From Hirudo medicinalis (Eukaryota > Annelida > Clitellata > Hirudinida > Hirudinidae), in contig MPNW01000934.1 in assembly GCA_011800805.1 (NCBI GenBank), forward strand, positions 20,782 to 69,752: 48,971 bases of DNA. The letters are read 5' to 3'. Position 1 is the stretch's first letter. Each line of letters begins with the position of its first letter. The position numbers and the translations under genes are program-made. Positions 48,605 to 48,971 of the stretch are shown piece after piece. The notes under the pieces are model-generated. The model searched no databases, had not been told where the DNA came from, and worked only from the letters and a program-made list of their open reading frames with translations.

Positions 48605-48971
48605 ATGCGCCCAAGCGAATACATACAATGCAGCAAAGTCAGAGTGGCCGTCCTCCCAAACAATCTCAGGATCTCCAGGTATCATCCAGAGATAAACACT
48701 TATTTTGATTCCGGGTGTGATGCCTTTGAGTGCCTGGACCACATCTTCCAGGTTTGCCCAGGTATGGACGCAGAGAGAAAAGAGCGGCGTAACAACCTTG
48801 TCCGCCGGTTGGAGGAGAGGCTGACCAAGAAAGGATGCATCACAAAAGTTGAGCCGAGAATAAGTATTGATGGAAACCTCAGAACTCCAGACCTCGTAGC
48901 ATGTGAGAAGGATCAGTCCTTAGTCTGCGTTGTCACCATCGTCTCTGACACAACCCCATTAGACGAAGTGC
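48605..48971 (+). mobile_element. R2-like non-LTR retrotransposon, C-terminal zinc knuckle and restriction-like endonuclease, runs off the window
   Basis: The frame beginning at the ATG at 48605 is open for 122 codons to the window end. It reads YIQCSKVRVAVLPNNLRISR, then GCDAFECLDHIFQVCPGMDA (a Cys-Cys-His-Cys knuckle as in R2-clade proteins), ERKERRNNLVRRLEERLTKK, GCITKVEPRIS, and NLRTPDLVACEKDQSLVCVV with the PD core of the restriction-like endonuclease, followed by TIVSD. R2/NeSL/CRE-type LINEs use this domain to nick target DNA. No stop is visible in the part present, unlike every other element here. Upstream of 48605 the frame has stops, so the copy is 5'-truncated or continues in another frame. 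Confidence 0.8.

Overview
This is nuclear DNA from an animal. It is AT-rich, has spliced genes with short GT-AG introns, and is full of microsatellites, minisatellites and decayed transposons. The protein set (Pumilio, ribosomal protein S7, NAC-alpha, a Slo/BK-type potassium channel, an immunoglobulin-domain membrane protein) fits an invertebrate metazoan. I cannot name the species. No bacterial, CRISPR or operon-like features are present.

Layout: 1-9.4 kb is gene-poor. It holds trinucleotide microsatellites, a LINE relic (3.2-3.8 kb), a 24-bp minisatellite (5.2-5.4 kb) and a decayed duplicate of the 3' end of NACA (8.4-8.7 kb). From 9.4 to 15.9 kb, three genes lie head-to-tail on the minus strand: an unrecognised single-pass Ig-domain protein (5 exons, 350 aa), NACA (6 coding exons, 221 aa) and RPS7 (4 coding exons, 193 aa, 5' TOP-like start). 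From 17.9 to 34.8 kb, plus strand, is a complete Pumilio gene of 19 coding exons (1064 aa after one assembly error is corrected). All eight PUF repeats keep the classical RNA-recognition residues, and the putative 3' UTR carries two perfect Pumilio-binding motifs. Its introns hold a 779-bp hAT element with terminal inverted repeats and near-perfect 8-bp target duplications, a tRNA-derived SINE, and a 7.1-kb intron packed with LINE and Gypsy remains. From 37.1 to 38.3 kb is another LINE relic. From 38.9 to 47.8 kb, minus strand, are 14 recognisable exons for the cytoplasmic (RCK1-RCK2) half of a Slo channel; the membrane half should lie beyond the right edge. Its calcium-bowl segment has lost the usual aspartate run. 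The right edge holds an open 122-codon R2-like retrotransposon C-terminus.

Functional links: RPS7 and NACA both act in translation at the ribosome, and Pumilio is a translational repressor. Their adjacency looks ordinary rather than regulatory. The internal N positions at 4824 and 24429 and the 333-N gap are flanked by exact direct duplications (127, 127 and 95 bp). These are best read as unmerged assembly overlaps, one of which breaks a Pumilio exon.
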